Part shown: in pieces, positions 1-11,700 of the stretch
How the letters are laid out: each line of letters opens with the position of its first letter
Numbering within the stretch: the first letter of the stretch is position 1
Assembly: GCA_034231615.1 (NCBI GenBank)
Contig: CM067322.1
Coordinates: forward strand, 54,383,685-54,447,684
Length of the DNA: 64,000 nt
From: Meghimatium bilineatum
Lineage: Eukaryota; Mollusca; Gastropoda; Stylommatophora; Philomycidae
Direction of reading: 5' to 3'
Notes under the pieces: generated by a model
Database searches by the model: none
Told to the model about the DNA's origin: nothing
The model's input: the letters and a program-made list of their open reading frames with translations, nothing else
Made by a program: the position numbers and the translations under genes

Positions 1-485
1 TGTATACATTTGTTGACTTCAAGACAATGTGACATTTATAAGTAATTCTGTATATATAAATACTTGTATGCAGTACAAAATGGTTCAGGATACATGTAGG
101 TGTATTTTATTTCACAATTTATGGATTATGATTCGGTTTTCTGGGATACAAGCTTGGGTATGTACAAATTTATATTGTTATTTCGCCATATTTTCTTGTT
201 TTTTATTTATTAAATTTTATATACCTAATATAATTTTGCAAATAAGCACATATACTAAATATAATATAATTGCCTATCCATTTCTGAATATTTTGATGTC
301 AGAATTGATAATGTGAATAGAATAGTGATGGAGAAATTGTAAAAATACAAATACTACCATAAATTACTAAAAATATTCTAAAATGTCCCCCGGCATAGGA
401 GGTACTGTGGCTTACGGAGACCAAGAGTTAAACAACAATGACAGCTACTACTTAAACAATAACAATGACAGTTGATACTTAAAAA
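1..485. other. AT-rich intronic DNA, nothing identified
   Basis: No coding similarity, repeat structure or splice-bounded channel exon was recognised here. It lies downstream of the last visible channel exon, so it is presumably part of the next intron, before domain IV. Confidence 0.4.
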
Positions 486-489
486 ACAG

Positions 490-1037
490 TGACATCAGGT
501 GGAAGAATTTCAACAGAGATAAGAAAAAGTATAGGGCAAGCAAAAGCAGCATTCTCAAAAATGAAGAATATACTGTGTAATAGAGGTCAATAGAGGTGAG
601 AAAGAGAGTTCTTCAGAGTTACACAATACCAATTATAACATATGGATGCAACTCATGGACAATAAGAAAACAGAATAGTGGAAAATTAGAGGCAACAGAA
701 AAGTGGTTCTATAGAAGAATGCTGAGAGCATCATGGACAGCTAGAAAAACTAATAAAGAGGTCTTGAAAAGAGTAAAATGTGATATGGGGGCTATTTAAT
801 AATATCAGAGAAAATATTAATTTTTTGGACACTCTATGAAACAGGAAGGTCTGGAGAACAGTTACAACAAGCAAGATAGAAGGCAAGAGAGATCAAGGAT
901 GACAATGTGAAAAAATATTAGATAATATGACATCGTGGCATGGCTTAGTGTCAACAACGATTCTGATGAAAGATACCAGAAACAGAGAATTGTGGAGATC
1001 CACAATTGCCTATGTCATTCAGCACAGCACCTGATGA
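490..1037 (+). pseudogene. RTE-type LINE 3' fragment (reverse transcriptase C-terminal region)
   Basis: Broken reading frames match, piece by piece, the better-preserved copy at 54068-54923: [22 protein letters not shown], then YGCNSWTIRKQNSGKLEATE, FYRRMLRASWTARKTN and finally the RELWRS.. tail with a short GATGATGA end. Several stops and frameshifts make it non-functional. The YGCxSWT and WTARKTN motifs are typical of the RTE/BovB clade C-terminal domain. Confidence 0.8.
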
Positions 1038-1376
1038 TGATTAATTTAAAACAGACCTCTCATATTGTGCATATGGTACCTACAGTTCAGTGAAATTGTT
1101 CAGAATGTGAGCCAAATGGTCCCATTTGGAGCCACACAGTTGTGATGGGGGCAGGAGCATGAGAAAAAATTGGAAATTGAGGTTGGCAAAGAAAGGTTAC
1201 AAGAAATGACAAAAATAAATGGAGTCATTAGTCTCATGATCACACAGTGTAAAGACAAAATGGAAGACACTTCGATAATGTACAAATTTGTACAGTAGTA
1301 CAAAGGATCATCATCATCAGGTGACATATTCTTTCCAGAACGTAGTCTTCCCTATGGATCTCTTGAATTCTCTTAA

Positions 1377-1795
1377 TGTGGGAAACAGGTAATGAAGTTT
1401 TACTGAACGACGACTAACACAATATCCCTGTCTGATGCTTATGTGAAATAATACACACAACAAAACATAGGACATAATCGGAATTTCCAACCAAAAGGCT
1501 TTTATCAAGATATGCATATAACATAAAAGGTGACGAGTAGAAATGACTACACCACAACAAACGTGTCAGAGTGAAATATGGATGTGAGATACCAGAAGGA
1601 TAAGAACAGGAAGTACATAAAAACTTAAATATAGGTGGAACTGAAACTAACAGAAAGATGGCATAAATGACGGAACAAAATGAATAAAGACCACTCCGAC
1701 TGAAAACTAGACAAAAGAGTGGTCAGAATTGAGTCCATATGGCTTGAGGGTACCCAACTCCAAAATAAGACGATTTTCTAGATAGTACCTAGATC
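1377..1795 (-). pseudogene. Penelope-like element 3' end, minus-strand copy of an inverted pair
   Basis: Read on the minus strand from about 1795, the sequence encodes ILELGTLKPYGLNS, the C-terminal signature (LGTLxPxGLN) of the GIY-YIG endonuclease of Penelope-like elements. It continues into 3' non-coding sequence. It is the reverse complement of 1866-2313, so two copies of the same 3' end face apart from a loop of about 70 bp. The coding part is degraded. Confidence 0.65.
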
Positions 1796-1799
1796 TATC

Positions 1800-2313
1800 A
1801 TCTATGATGCACGTCACTGTGGCGTCCTTGATATTCAGGTCACTGCCATCAGATCCTGCATCACCGATAGTAGATCTAGGTATGTTCTTGAAAATTGTTT
1901 ATTTTGGAGTTGGGCACCCTCAAGCCATTTGGACTCAATTCAACCCACTCTTTTGTCTAGTTCTCAGTTGTAGTGGTCTTTGTCTTTATTCAATTTGTTC
2001 CATCTTTTTGTCTGCTTTGGTTGCACCTATATTTACATTTTTATGTACTTTCTATTCTTATCCTTCCGGTATCTCACAGACATATTTCACTTGGACACTG
2101 TTGTTATGTAGTCATTTCTATTTGTCATCTTTTTATGTTATATGCATATCTTGATAAATTACCTTTTGGTTCAAAACGCTGATTATGTCCTGTGTATTGT
2201 TATGTGTATGATTATATCCTGTGTTTTGTTTTGTGAATTATTTCACGTAAGCATCCGACAGTGATAGTGTGTTGGTCGTTGTTCAGTAAAACCTCATTAC
2301 CTGTTTCCCACAT
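1800..2313 (+). pseudogene. Penelope-like element 3' end, plus-strand copy of an inverted pair
   Basis: The plus-strand frame gives [14 protein letters not shown] near 1825 and LELGTLKPFGLNSIQ near 1905, the GIY-YIG C-terminal signature of Penelope-like elements. The following 400 bp is the inverted counterpart of 1377-1795. The loop (about 1796-1865) belongs to this copy and also matches the fragment at 14200-14660. Confidence 0.7.
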
Positions 2314-2384
2314 GAGTGCAATTTTCAAACAGTTTTATTAAAGGTAATACATAGAAGTATTACCTTTTATTGATTGTCATTAAA

Positions 2385-2545
2385 TATCCTTCTGTACCAT
2401 TTCCTTTTGACACTCTCAAAACACCATTCTCTTTGCCACTACTTTATTAAGTGTCCATGTTTCACAGCTATAAATGGCTAATCTGAATATATTTGCTCTG
2501 ATAAGATGCAATTTAGCTTCAATGCTGGTGCCTTGCCAAAATTTA
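2385..2545 (-). pseudogene. RTE-type LINE fragment
   Basis: The minus strand reads AKLHLIRANIFRLAIYSCETWTLNK, the region around the xYxCExWT motif of RTE reverse transcriptases. It is short, without a complete domain. Confidence 0.55.
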
Positions 2546-2689
2546 TATTTGAAAGTAAAGGATACGAGATAGAAACAAAATAAAATATGAAGGCACAGAA
2601 TTAGTCAGAGTATGCCCTAAATCTGACGTTAGCCATTTGCATTAACTCCCATTATGAAACAGTCACTGTGAATTGACATTAATTCATAC

Positions 2690-2797
2690 CTTAGGTCTGG
2701 GTATAGATTTCTGTGGTGACTTTGATGACATTCTTTTCATAGCATTGTAATATTTCTTCTGATCTTCTGTCATAAACAATTCCAAGGAACCACCAGC
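2690..2797 (-). CDS. Nav1: Sodium channel exon 15: domain III-IV linker with inactivation gate
   Basis: Encodes 36 residues in phase 0: [20 protein letters not shown], then a basic stretch ending IPRPK. The hydrophobic gate triad is Leu-Phe-Met at 2779-2771; vertebrate channels have IFM and insect para has MFM there. The acceptor TATAG and donor GTATGA flank the exon. The next exon should start domain IV S1 and is not in the window. Confidence 0.95.
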
Positions 2798-5700
2798 CTA
2801 TATGTGGATTGAAAACAAGAATGTTAAATAAACTGTGCAAAAGTTGTATCCAAAACCTATAGACATGCTCACAAAAATCAAAGCAGCCAGCACAATTAAA
2901 TTCTGCAATGTCCAGCTGGAAGAGTATTTATTAACTATGACAGGAGCATTTTATGTCTGTGCATGTGTGTTTCATTCCGGTCTTCAAGTTGATAACAAAA
3001 ACAAAGGATTAAAACAAATGTGTCCATGAACATCTTTTTATTTCAGATATTCCTGTTTGAGTTAGTAAATGTTCTGTCTTTCATTACCACTTGGGATGAC
3101 AACTAGAATGACGACTTTATGTGTGATATCACTTTCTGATTTTTATTAACAATTCTGCCTCAGAGATTCCTCTTAACACAATTCTTCTTTTTTCCTTCTT
3201 CTGCGTATGTACTAAAACTTCTGCAGATTAGTAGGATGTAGTCTGGAGAACAATGCATTGTGTCATGGTTTACAGCTTGGCTGTAATATCTGCACCTTTT
3301 ACACCTGATTTAGCATGGCTTCTAGGTGACGCCATTGGATGACCATCTATGGAATGTTACAGCCAACTCCATCCCAAAACCTCCTTAGTCATTTCTTATG
3401 ATATGCATGGCAAGTAACAGTGACACTATTCCTTGCTCCCCATTCAGAGCTCGGCAACACATAGCAAATACAATTCTACTTCCTCTAAGTTTCCTATTAA
3501 TACAAAACTACTTGGCTACATCTTTAGCTTTATATCAATTACTCAGCAACCTGTTTACTGTTCTTTTAAAATATTTGTGCTTTATCTCACTAGTTTAACT
3601 ACAGACATTATGCAGATTGGACAGCTGAGTGGGTTAGGACACGAAAACATGCTGAATCCTTTTTTTGAAAAGAATAGAACACAACAGGCTATTAGAAAAA
3701 GACAAAAATGAAAGGAGGAGTCAGACATCTTTCCCTCATTACAAAATCCTCACCATTTCTGTTTACACTGGAATAAGTTTTTCCGAGCCCTGATTGGACT
3801 CCTTGGCCCTTTTTGGACCCACAAATATCATAAACATAATAAACTTTTCTACTCTGTGCCATGCTTATATTTGCTTATGAAGAAGTAACATCATAAAAAA
3901 CATTAGTTCACACACTAGTATGGTATGGACAGTTTTCTTTAAAGAGTAAAATGAAAAACTAAATATACTAGCAACCATTAAAAACACATCATGTTTTCAC
4001 ATAAGCCACTTTTATGTACTGAATTTAAATTAACCTTTAGAGCCCTGAATTAAAATTACGCAAAATACCCCCTGGTCCTGAATTATTTTTTAGAAAATTT
4101 GCGTTATTGATGGTGGATGTTTTGAAAACGTGATAACTTTTTTGATATAAAAATAATTTTTGCACATCTAAATAAAGGAGTGAATAATGAATATAATCGT
4201 GTTTTTGTTGTTGTTGTATGTATGATATGACAGTTGTGAGCAAGTTGTGAAGTTGAAAATTTGAGAAAAAAATCACAAAACGCCATTTCCAAAATTGCAC
4301 ATATAACTTCTTGATGACCTTAATACTTGAGCAATGTGTGGAAACATTGATAAAATCCTCATAAATACCTATACTTATTGTATATATATTGTTTTATATC
4401 AAAACTAATATAATATAAACTAAAAAAAATTAATAAAACGTAAAGAAATCACATATAACGTCTGTCCGGTCAACACTAGGTCTAGCCTGACACACATCGT
4501 AACTATTGTCTATGCACACACGTGGCACCCCTGATACATATTATTTTTGTGTTTTTGAATGAATACACACACATTCTTATCAAATAACAACATATTAAAC
4601 ACACAAAAAATAACAATTAAAACATGTAGTCACGATCACTTAGCCATGCCACGCAGTACTCAATTTAATAGTAAAATACGGCCCGAAAATGGCCAACGTC
4701 GCTCTAGAAATTCGTTGACAAAACAAGCCGGCTTTCTCTCTTCTTGCAATCGTAATGTTTAAAGAAATTTGACCTTTAAACTGTGACATATTCCTAGCTT
4801 CGATTGGTGGGTTTTATACGTTACAGGATCATTACTTCGTGAAGTTCTGTACTCGGGAATCGGGCCATATCGTATGTAGCCGATTTGCGCCAATAGGCAC
4901 AATGGGGTATACAATGATTGGCGCAAATCGGCGCCTATAGAGGCCTAAAGGTTAACTGAAACTACTGTTTCACATTTATGAACAATTTTCTGATTCAAAT
5001 CTGCAGCATTTAAAAATATAAATAAATTCAGAACTTGATAGTAAGCAGTTGTCTACGCTTGGTGTAAAAAATGTTTTCTCACTCACTGTCATCAAGTCAC
5101 AGTTGTCATTAATATCGCATGTGTCCCCCAGTAGCACCAATACAATCTTGGCATCAGCGTCTCATGCTATTGCAGAGTGTCTAGAAGAATGTTTTGGGGT
5201 ATGGTGTTCATTCTGCAATGAGTGCTGGCTTGGATTCATTCACATTGTTGATAGCATACTGCCAGATGATTCATGCCTTCTGTTCAGTTCATCCCAAGCA
5301 TGTTCAGTCTGTTTCATATCAGGACAGTTTTCAGGCCAATTGAGTGCAAGAAGTTACTGGTTACATTAGCAGTGAGTCGACTAGCGTTATGCTGAAAGAT
5401 TTCCACAACTCGGTGCTTGTGGAAAAAGGCACAACGATAATTCACAGTACTTAATAGATGTAGACATCAGTGCTTACGCTAACTGTGAAAACATGAAGAG
5501 GAGTATGGTGCTCATGGAAGAATCCACTCCAAAACATATATGCTTCCTCCTACATATTTGTTATACTGGACTATACACATGTCAGCATATCTTACTCTAG
5601 GATGACACCAGACTTAATTTCTTCTAACAGCAAATGAGACATTAAACCGGCTTTCTTCATAGAACATTGTCAATCTTCATTCCATCCTTGGGAAATGAAT

Positions 5701-8700
5701 ATTTTGTTGGGCCCAGGCCAATTCTGTTAGTCCAGTAGTGTCTAGTTAGGATGGGACCAAAGTTAGGACTGCTGTTTTGCAAGCCAGGAATGAAATCTCG
5801 TTCGCACAATGTTTTCTCTAATAAGCTCCCAAGATCCATGTGTATGAAATGTGAGTTGCTATTTGGAAGCTATTGCACAGATGCATCAGTACAATAAGCC
5901 GATCTTTAGCTAGTTTTGTTCCTCAAGTTGGTCCAGGTCTGGCATCGATATGCACCTGTCATCAGGAATTGTTGGTGTAGCCTTATTATAATGGACTGGT
6001 CACAATTGAAATGTCTGGCAATTTCTCTGGTTGCCCTTCCACTAACAAGCATATGAGTAGCTTGCGGTCGCTCCTGTAATATCAGTCGAGGTATGCAAAA
6101 AACAGCAACATGCCTTCTTTTGAAATAAAACAGATATCTTTTACTTGCCTAAACTTTATTAATGTGTGTGATAAATTTCAACCTTTAATAAAGACAGATT
6201 TTATTATTTGCTGTTTTGCATATGACGCAACAAAAAATGCAAAAGAAACATTACATCAACAAAAAAATGGGATTGCATGAACTTCATCACTGGCACGTGT
6301 TCTGGGTTGAAAAATCTCCCACGCATATAAACATTTTAAGAAAAGAAAAATAATTACAATTTTGAATGCAGTTTTAAAGACTATTCATATATGACCATTG
6401 CATAACATGCTCTTTCATTCTCAGCACAGTGATACAATGTTGTGATTCTTATAGTGGCTAAGCTATATATAAGCTATTGTTTTATATTTTTAACCTACAG
6501 CTACTGGTATATGTTGTTTATTACTCGTATGTTAGAATTTATGTTTTGTAGATCTCACCTTAAAAAAGGTGAGACAGGGACATAATACACCGTATATTCT
6601 TCATTTTTAAGAAATGCTGACTGTCCTATTATACTTTTTATCTTTGTTGTGCTTCTTCCTTTTGATGATATTGTTTCTAAATACTTGACTTGGTGGATCT
6701 TGCATACAATCGCTCAATAAATAATATATATAACGGATTAAGACACACACACATACATACATACATCCATACTCACACACACACGCACGCACGCATGCAT
6801 GCATGCACAAACACACACACACAAAAACAAATAAATGATATTTTTTCAGAATTTGATCCATATTATGTGGTGTGACCTACCTTCTTCTTCTGTGAATTGA
6901 AGTTTTCGATGATGACACCAATGAACAGATTGAGGGTAAAGAAAGATCCAAAGACAATGAATAGAACAAAATAGAGGTAGTAGTAAGGATTCACTTCTCT
7001 TGCTGGTTGCTCGTTAAGCTGAAATAAAGATCACAACATTTCATAAATTAAAAGAAATTAAATACACAGTGATATTCTGTTGCAATTTATGTAATAAAAT
7101 GTGCATGGATGTCAACAAAATCTGAGCTGCATAAAAAAATCTTACCAATAACTACTATTTTTTGCAGATGAAGAAGAATATCCGTAAGATATTAGAGGAA
7201 CTTTCTACTATAGCAGAATTGGTACGTTACGCAAATGTGGCCTCATCATATGATAACTTTTTAATAGTAGGTTTTTATTTCATTGAGCTTTAGTGATGGG
7301 GAGATAAAATGCAAAGCGTCTGCAAGCGCTAATTCGATCTTCGCGTAATGCACTGAGAGCTTCCTCTGCTCAAAGGGTATTCCAGGAGAGGGGAGAGGCT
7401 CTCAGTGCATTACGCATAGGTCGATAAATGCTGCGCTGTACATGCACCTTTAGTGTAAGTTCGTTTCATTAACTAATGTATGAAATTAGTTCCGTAAATA
7501 ATAGGCTACATCTCTGCTTAACCTGAACTGCAGAATTATATAGGCCTATAAAACATTCAGTTTTCATTCTCAAACTCCTACTCTCTTGTAGGAGGACATC
7601 GTCCTACTAGATGTCCAGCAATATGTAGTCCAGAGAAATGAGATGCATTGTGTTACCATTTTATTTACACCAATGGCTAACATATTTGACTTCTGCTGCA
7701 TATAAATCATTAAATAGTGGGTGACATTGCAGTAAAATTGTATATCAATAAGTAAGAATAGAGAATAAAATTAGTTTACGGTTGACAAAACAGACTGAAT
7801 TGCATGAAAAATTTTACTAGCAGCTGATAAAACAGACTTAATTACATGAACAATATAACTATCGGCTGATAAAACTGATACAATGACATGACAAATATAT
7901 GACATATAATTAAATAACAGCTAATAAAACAACTGAATTACATGTAAATATATGCACCAGCTGATAAAACAGACTGAATTATTTGAAAAATATAGCTAAC
8001 AGTTGACAAAACAGACTGAATTGATGTTGCGGTAGTAAGCCTTTATTAAGAAAAAAATTACATTAGTATCTATTATTCTATTTTATTACCATAATTTTTT
8101 TTTATCTACAAAGGACAGCTAACAAAGAAATCAATCAGGCAGTGGAATGATGACTGCATTGCTTTGTATTGATGGAGAAAAGTGGTAACATTGTGAAAGT
8201 AAAAAAAATGTATATGAAAAGAGACACATGACAGCAAAGAGAATAACCATATGGCATCTAAGAAAGACACTAACAAATGGTTAAAATGCTTATAGGAAGC
8301 AGTTACAAAAAAGATGTTTTTATAGAAAGTTTATAACATGTTTTCCTATTTGCCATAGAAAAGATATGAATTATAATTTACTTTAAGAATATACAAACAC
8401 AAACTTAATGAATGTATAGGTTTATCACAAGAGCCACAAACTAAATACACATTTTTATCAACTCTCCTTATGTAACGCCAAAAATATTAAGCTGCATTTT
8501 ATTTTGTCATGAGCAAAATAAAAACTTACTTCAGAAGAATCTATAGCATTGTTCATGATGTCAATCCAGCCTTTGTATGTTGCCTGGTGACAGATGAAGC
8601 ATGCAAACAATGAAAGCGTGTTGAAATATATATGGAAAATATATTGTATCAATCAATGTAACCTTTATGTTCCCTTGGATGGCTGCACATTCAAGTGAAT

Positions 8701-11700
8701 AGATCATTGACAAGAATGTGTTATTTATCTTTATTCCAGGATATGATTGTCTTTGATTCCAGGGTGTGGAGATGATTAAAAAAAGTATAATATTTGAATA
8801 TATAATATGGACTTACTGCAGCAAAACTGAAATCCAACAGGCGAAACTTGGAACAGGGTAATGAAGTTACCGCCATATTGTTTTTCAGCGGCCGGAGTTG
8901 ATATAGGCGCGGTGAAGGTTAAATATCTCTAACAACAAAAAAGTTATCACGTTTACAAAAAAAGCAACCAACAATAACACATTTTCAAAAAATAATCCGA
9001 CTGCAAGAGAGAAATTACATAATTGTAAACATAGCGTACTAAAAGTTAAATCCACTGGTCAAATTCTGCTCGCCAAGCTGATTTAAAAGTGGTATGTGTA
9101 CAAGCTTCAGAGCTCAGAAAACATTACTAGAAGCTTAAAAGGCCTAAACAAATATTTTTTACTTCTTGCCACATGAAAAAAGCTCAACCCTCCCTACCAC
9201 TGGCCCAAAATGGTTGCCCCACCTCTGGCTTAGATCCTTCCAGAACACTGATTCTTTTTGTGAACTTTCTGAACAGTGTTATTGCTATTCTGAGTGAATG
9301 GAAGTGACATTTGTATATATCAACACTTAAATATATATATTTTTTATTCCTACTCATATTCTAGTTTACACTTAATGCTGTCCTTACACAAGTGACAAAC
9401 AGTGTATATTTACTAACAAGGTATTTTTGAACAACTCTCATCTACCTTTAATGTTATATGATATTATTAAATATTCTCATACTCTACTATGAGAATATTA
9501 GACTGCATGATCAAGGCAAGAGACAAAGGGTGTTGGAGGTTCATTGCAGCTGACCATTATTTTAGATATGGTACTGATGATACAGTATTTTAAGTCAGTG
9601 TATTTCTTCTTCTTCTGTGTTTGTTCTCAAGATCCTGCAAATTAGCAGGATCAGTCCAGAGAACAGAATGAGTTGTGTCATGGTTTACAGATCATTTGCG
9701 ATATCTGCATCTTTCAGCCTGAAACATATGACTTCAGAATGGCTTCTGGACCACGTAAACACTATATGGGATGGGACATCCAACCAACTCAACCCCGTAG
9801 TCTCTTTAACTCTTTCAGGACTTGATTATGTTTAGGTTTGGACCAAATTAATTTTATAAAATTTCCTTATATGTGTTTTTTATTGTATCACTTGACATAC
9901 TAATATTGATAAATAGTGTATGTGTAATATGTCATTGGAAAGGGGAATGGATACAGAATATGAATATATAAGTACATTGATGGTATGTGATTACTTCACA
10001 AGGTTAGAGTTAGCCTTGTGAAGTAATCAAATATCAAATCAAAGCCAGTATACTGGCGATTGGTCCTGTAGACCTATAGTATAAAGTCAGTATACTGGCG
10101 ATTGGTCCGGAAAGAGTTAATCGCTTCCTACAGCATGCATGGAAGGTAAACAGTATTGCTATTCTTTGCTTCCATTTTTGGTCCCGGCAGAAGATGGAGG
10201 AGTGTATTTTCAATTCTGATATTGTGTGTATAGTTTCAATCTGAATAATATGAGATGTACTTATATTCAAATAATGTAGACATCTGCAACAATTAGTGCA
10301 TTTTTACTAAATGTTTATTCTACAACAACTCTGAACTCATCCAATTGTATATTTACCACTTGAAAGAGTGCAAGATATGCAGCCAGGACATTATCAAAGT
10401 TTATCTTTGCATTTGTCCAGTTCAGGTTATTCTCGTAACACATATTCCGATCAGCAATCTGTGAATATATAACAATATATTATAAACCAGCCTATATCTT
10501 ATACAAAAATAAAACTGAAACATGAGGATACATTATTAACTCCCTTAGCTGCAGAGGTATTCTTAAGGATATAATGATAAGCCACTGCCATTTTGCTGAG
10601 ATCCTCCTCTTCTTATCTTCCCAGGGAAAAAAATCCACCTGGATACTTATAATAAAGCATCCAGATTCATTGTTTACCTGGGAAACTAGAAGAAGAAGAT
10701 CTCAGCAAAAAGGCAGCATTTAGCTTTTGCTAGATACAGGAATTGAGATATGTCTTATTAATCCTTTAGCTGTTACATTGTTCCCAGTTGTGGCAAATTC
10801 TTCCCCCAATTAATTTTCCTGTGCTGATTCTTTTTCTTGAACTTTAACAATATGAGAGCTTTCTATCTTTCTACATTACTAGTTTTCTATTGACACAAGA
10901 AAATATATACTGTATGGATGGGATGTTTGACACATACTGACACTTGGTAATTTCATAAAATGGTTTTTAACAATGAGGGGATAGAGGAAAAAAAAGCCTA
11001 GTTAACTCGTCAATAGCAGTTACATAAAGGAACAAGTAAACTTGTGCACAGTAGCTAAAGGGTTGAAGATCCATACATATTTTCATGCAAAAATACATTC
11101 TTATAAATGTGCTTTACTGATTATAATCATATCAAGTAAATTCAATCTTGTAATGATTTATTGTCATGAGACCAGTTTCATTTTCATTTCATTTTCCTTT
11201 TGCTCTGAAGTTAGCGCATAGGTCAGATCTCTCCAATTCTGTCCATTCAAAGCTATTCTGTGCAGTTCTTTAATAGTATTGATATTGATTGTTTTACTTT
11301 ACTAAGTATCGTTCTTCTGAGTGTTTCTTTTGGTCTACTATCCCTGGCTCTTTTGCCTGTAGGTATCCATTCAAGAGATTGGTGGTGTATTCTGTTGATG
11401 TCTGCGGGTAGGAAAATGATAAAGAATTGGAATGAACTGTCTTCTATTACATAAATCGGTCTGGACTTTACAATGTTAGTTGATTAATCCAACAATATGA
11501 GACCAGTAGTCTATGTAAAATATCAGTTGGCCTATACTAAATTATAGAATTATTGATTTAGAATGTGAAAAAGTGATAAGTTCTAGAATGTTAATAAAAC
11601 AGTAATATATTATGAATAGTTACATAATATGAAAAAACATTAATAGATTATGTTAACAGTTCCTGAATGTGAAAAAACAGTAATGTGTTAGGCCTATGTT

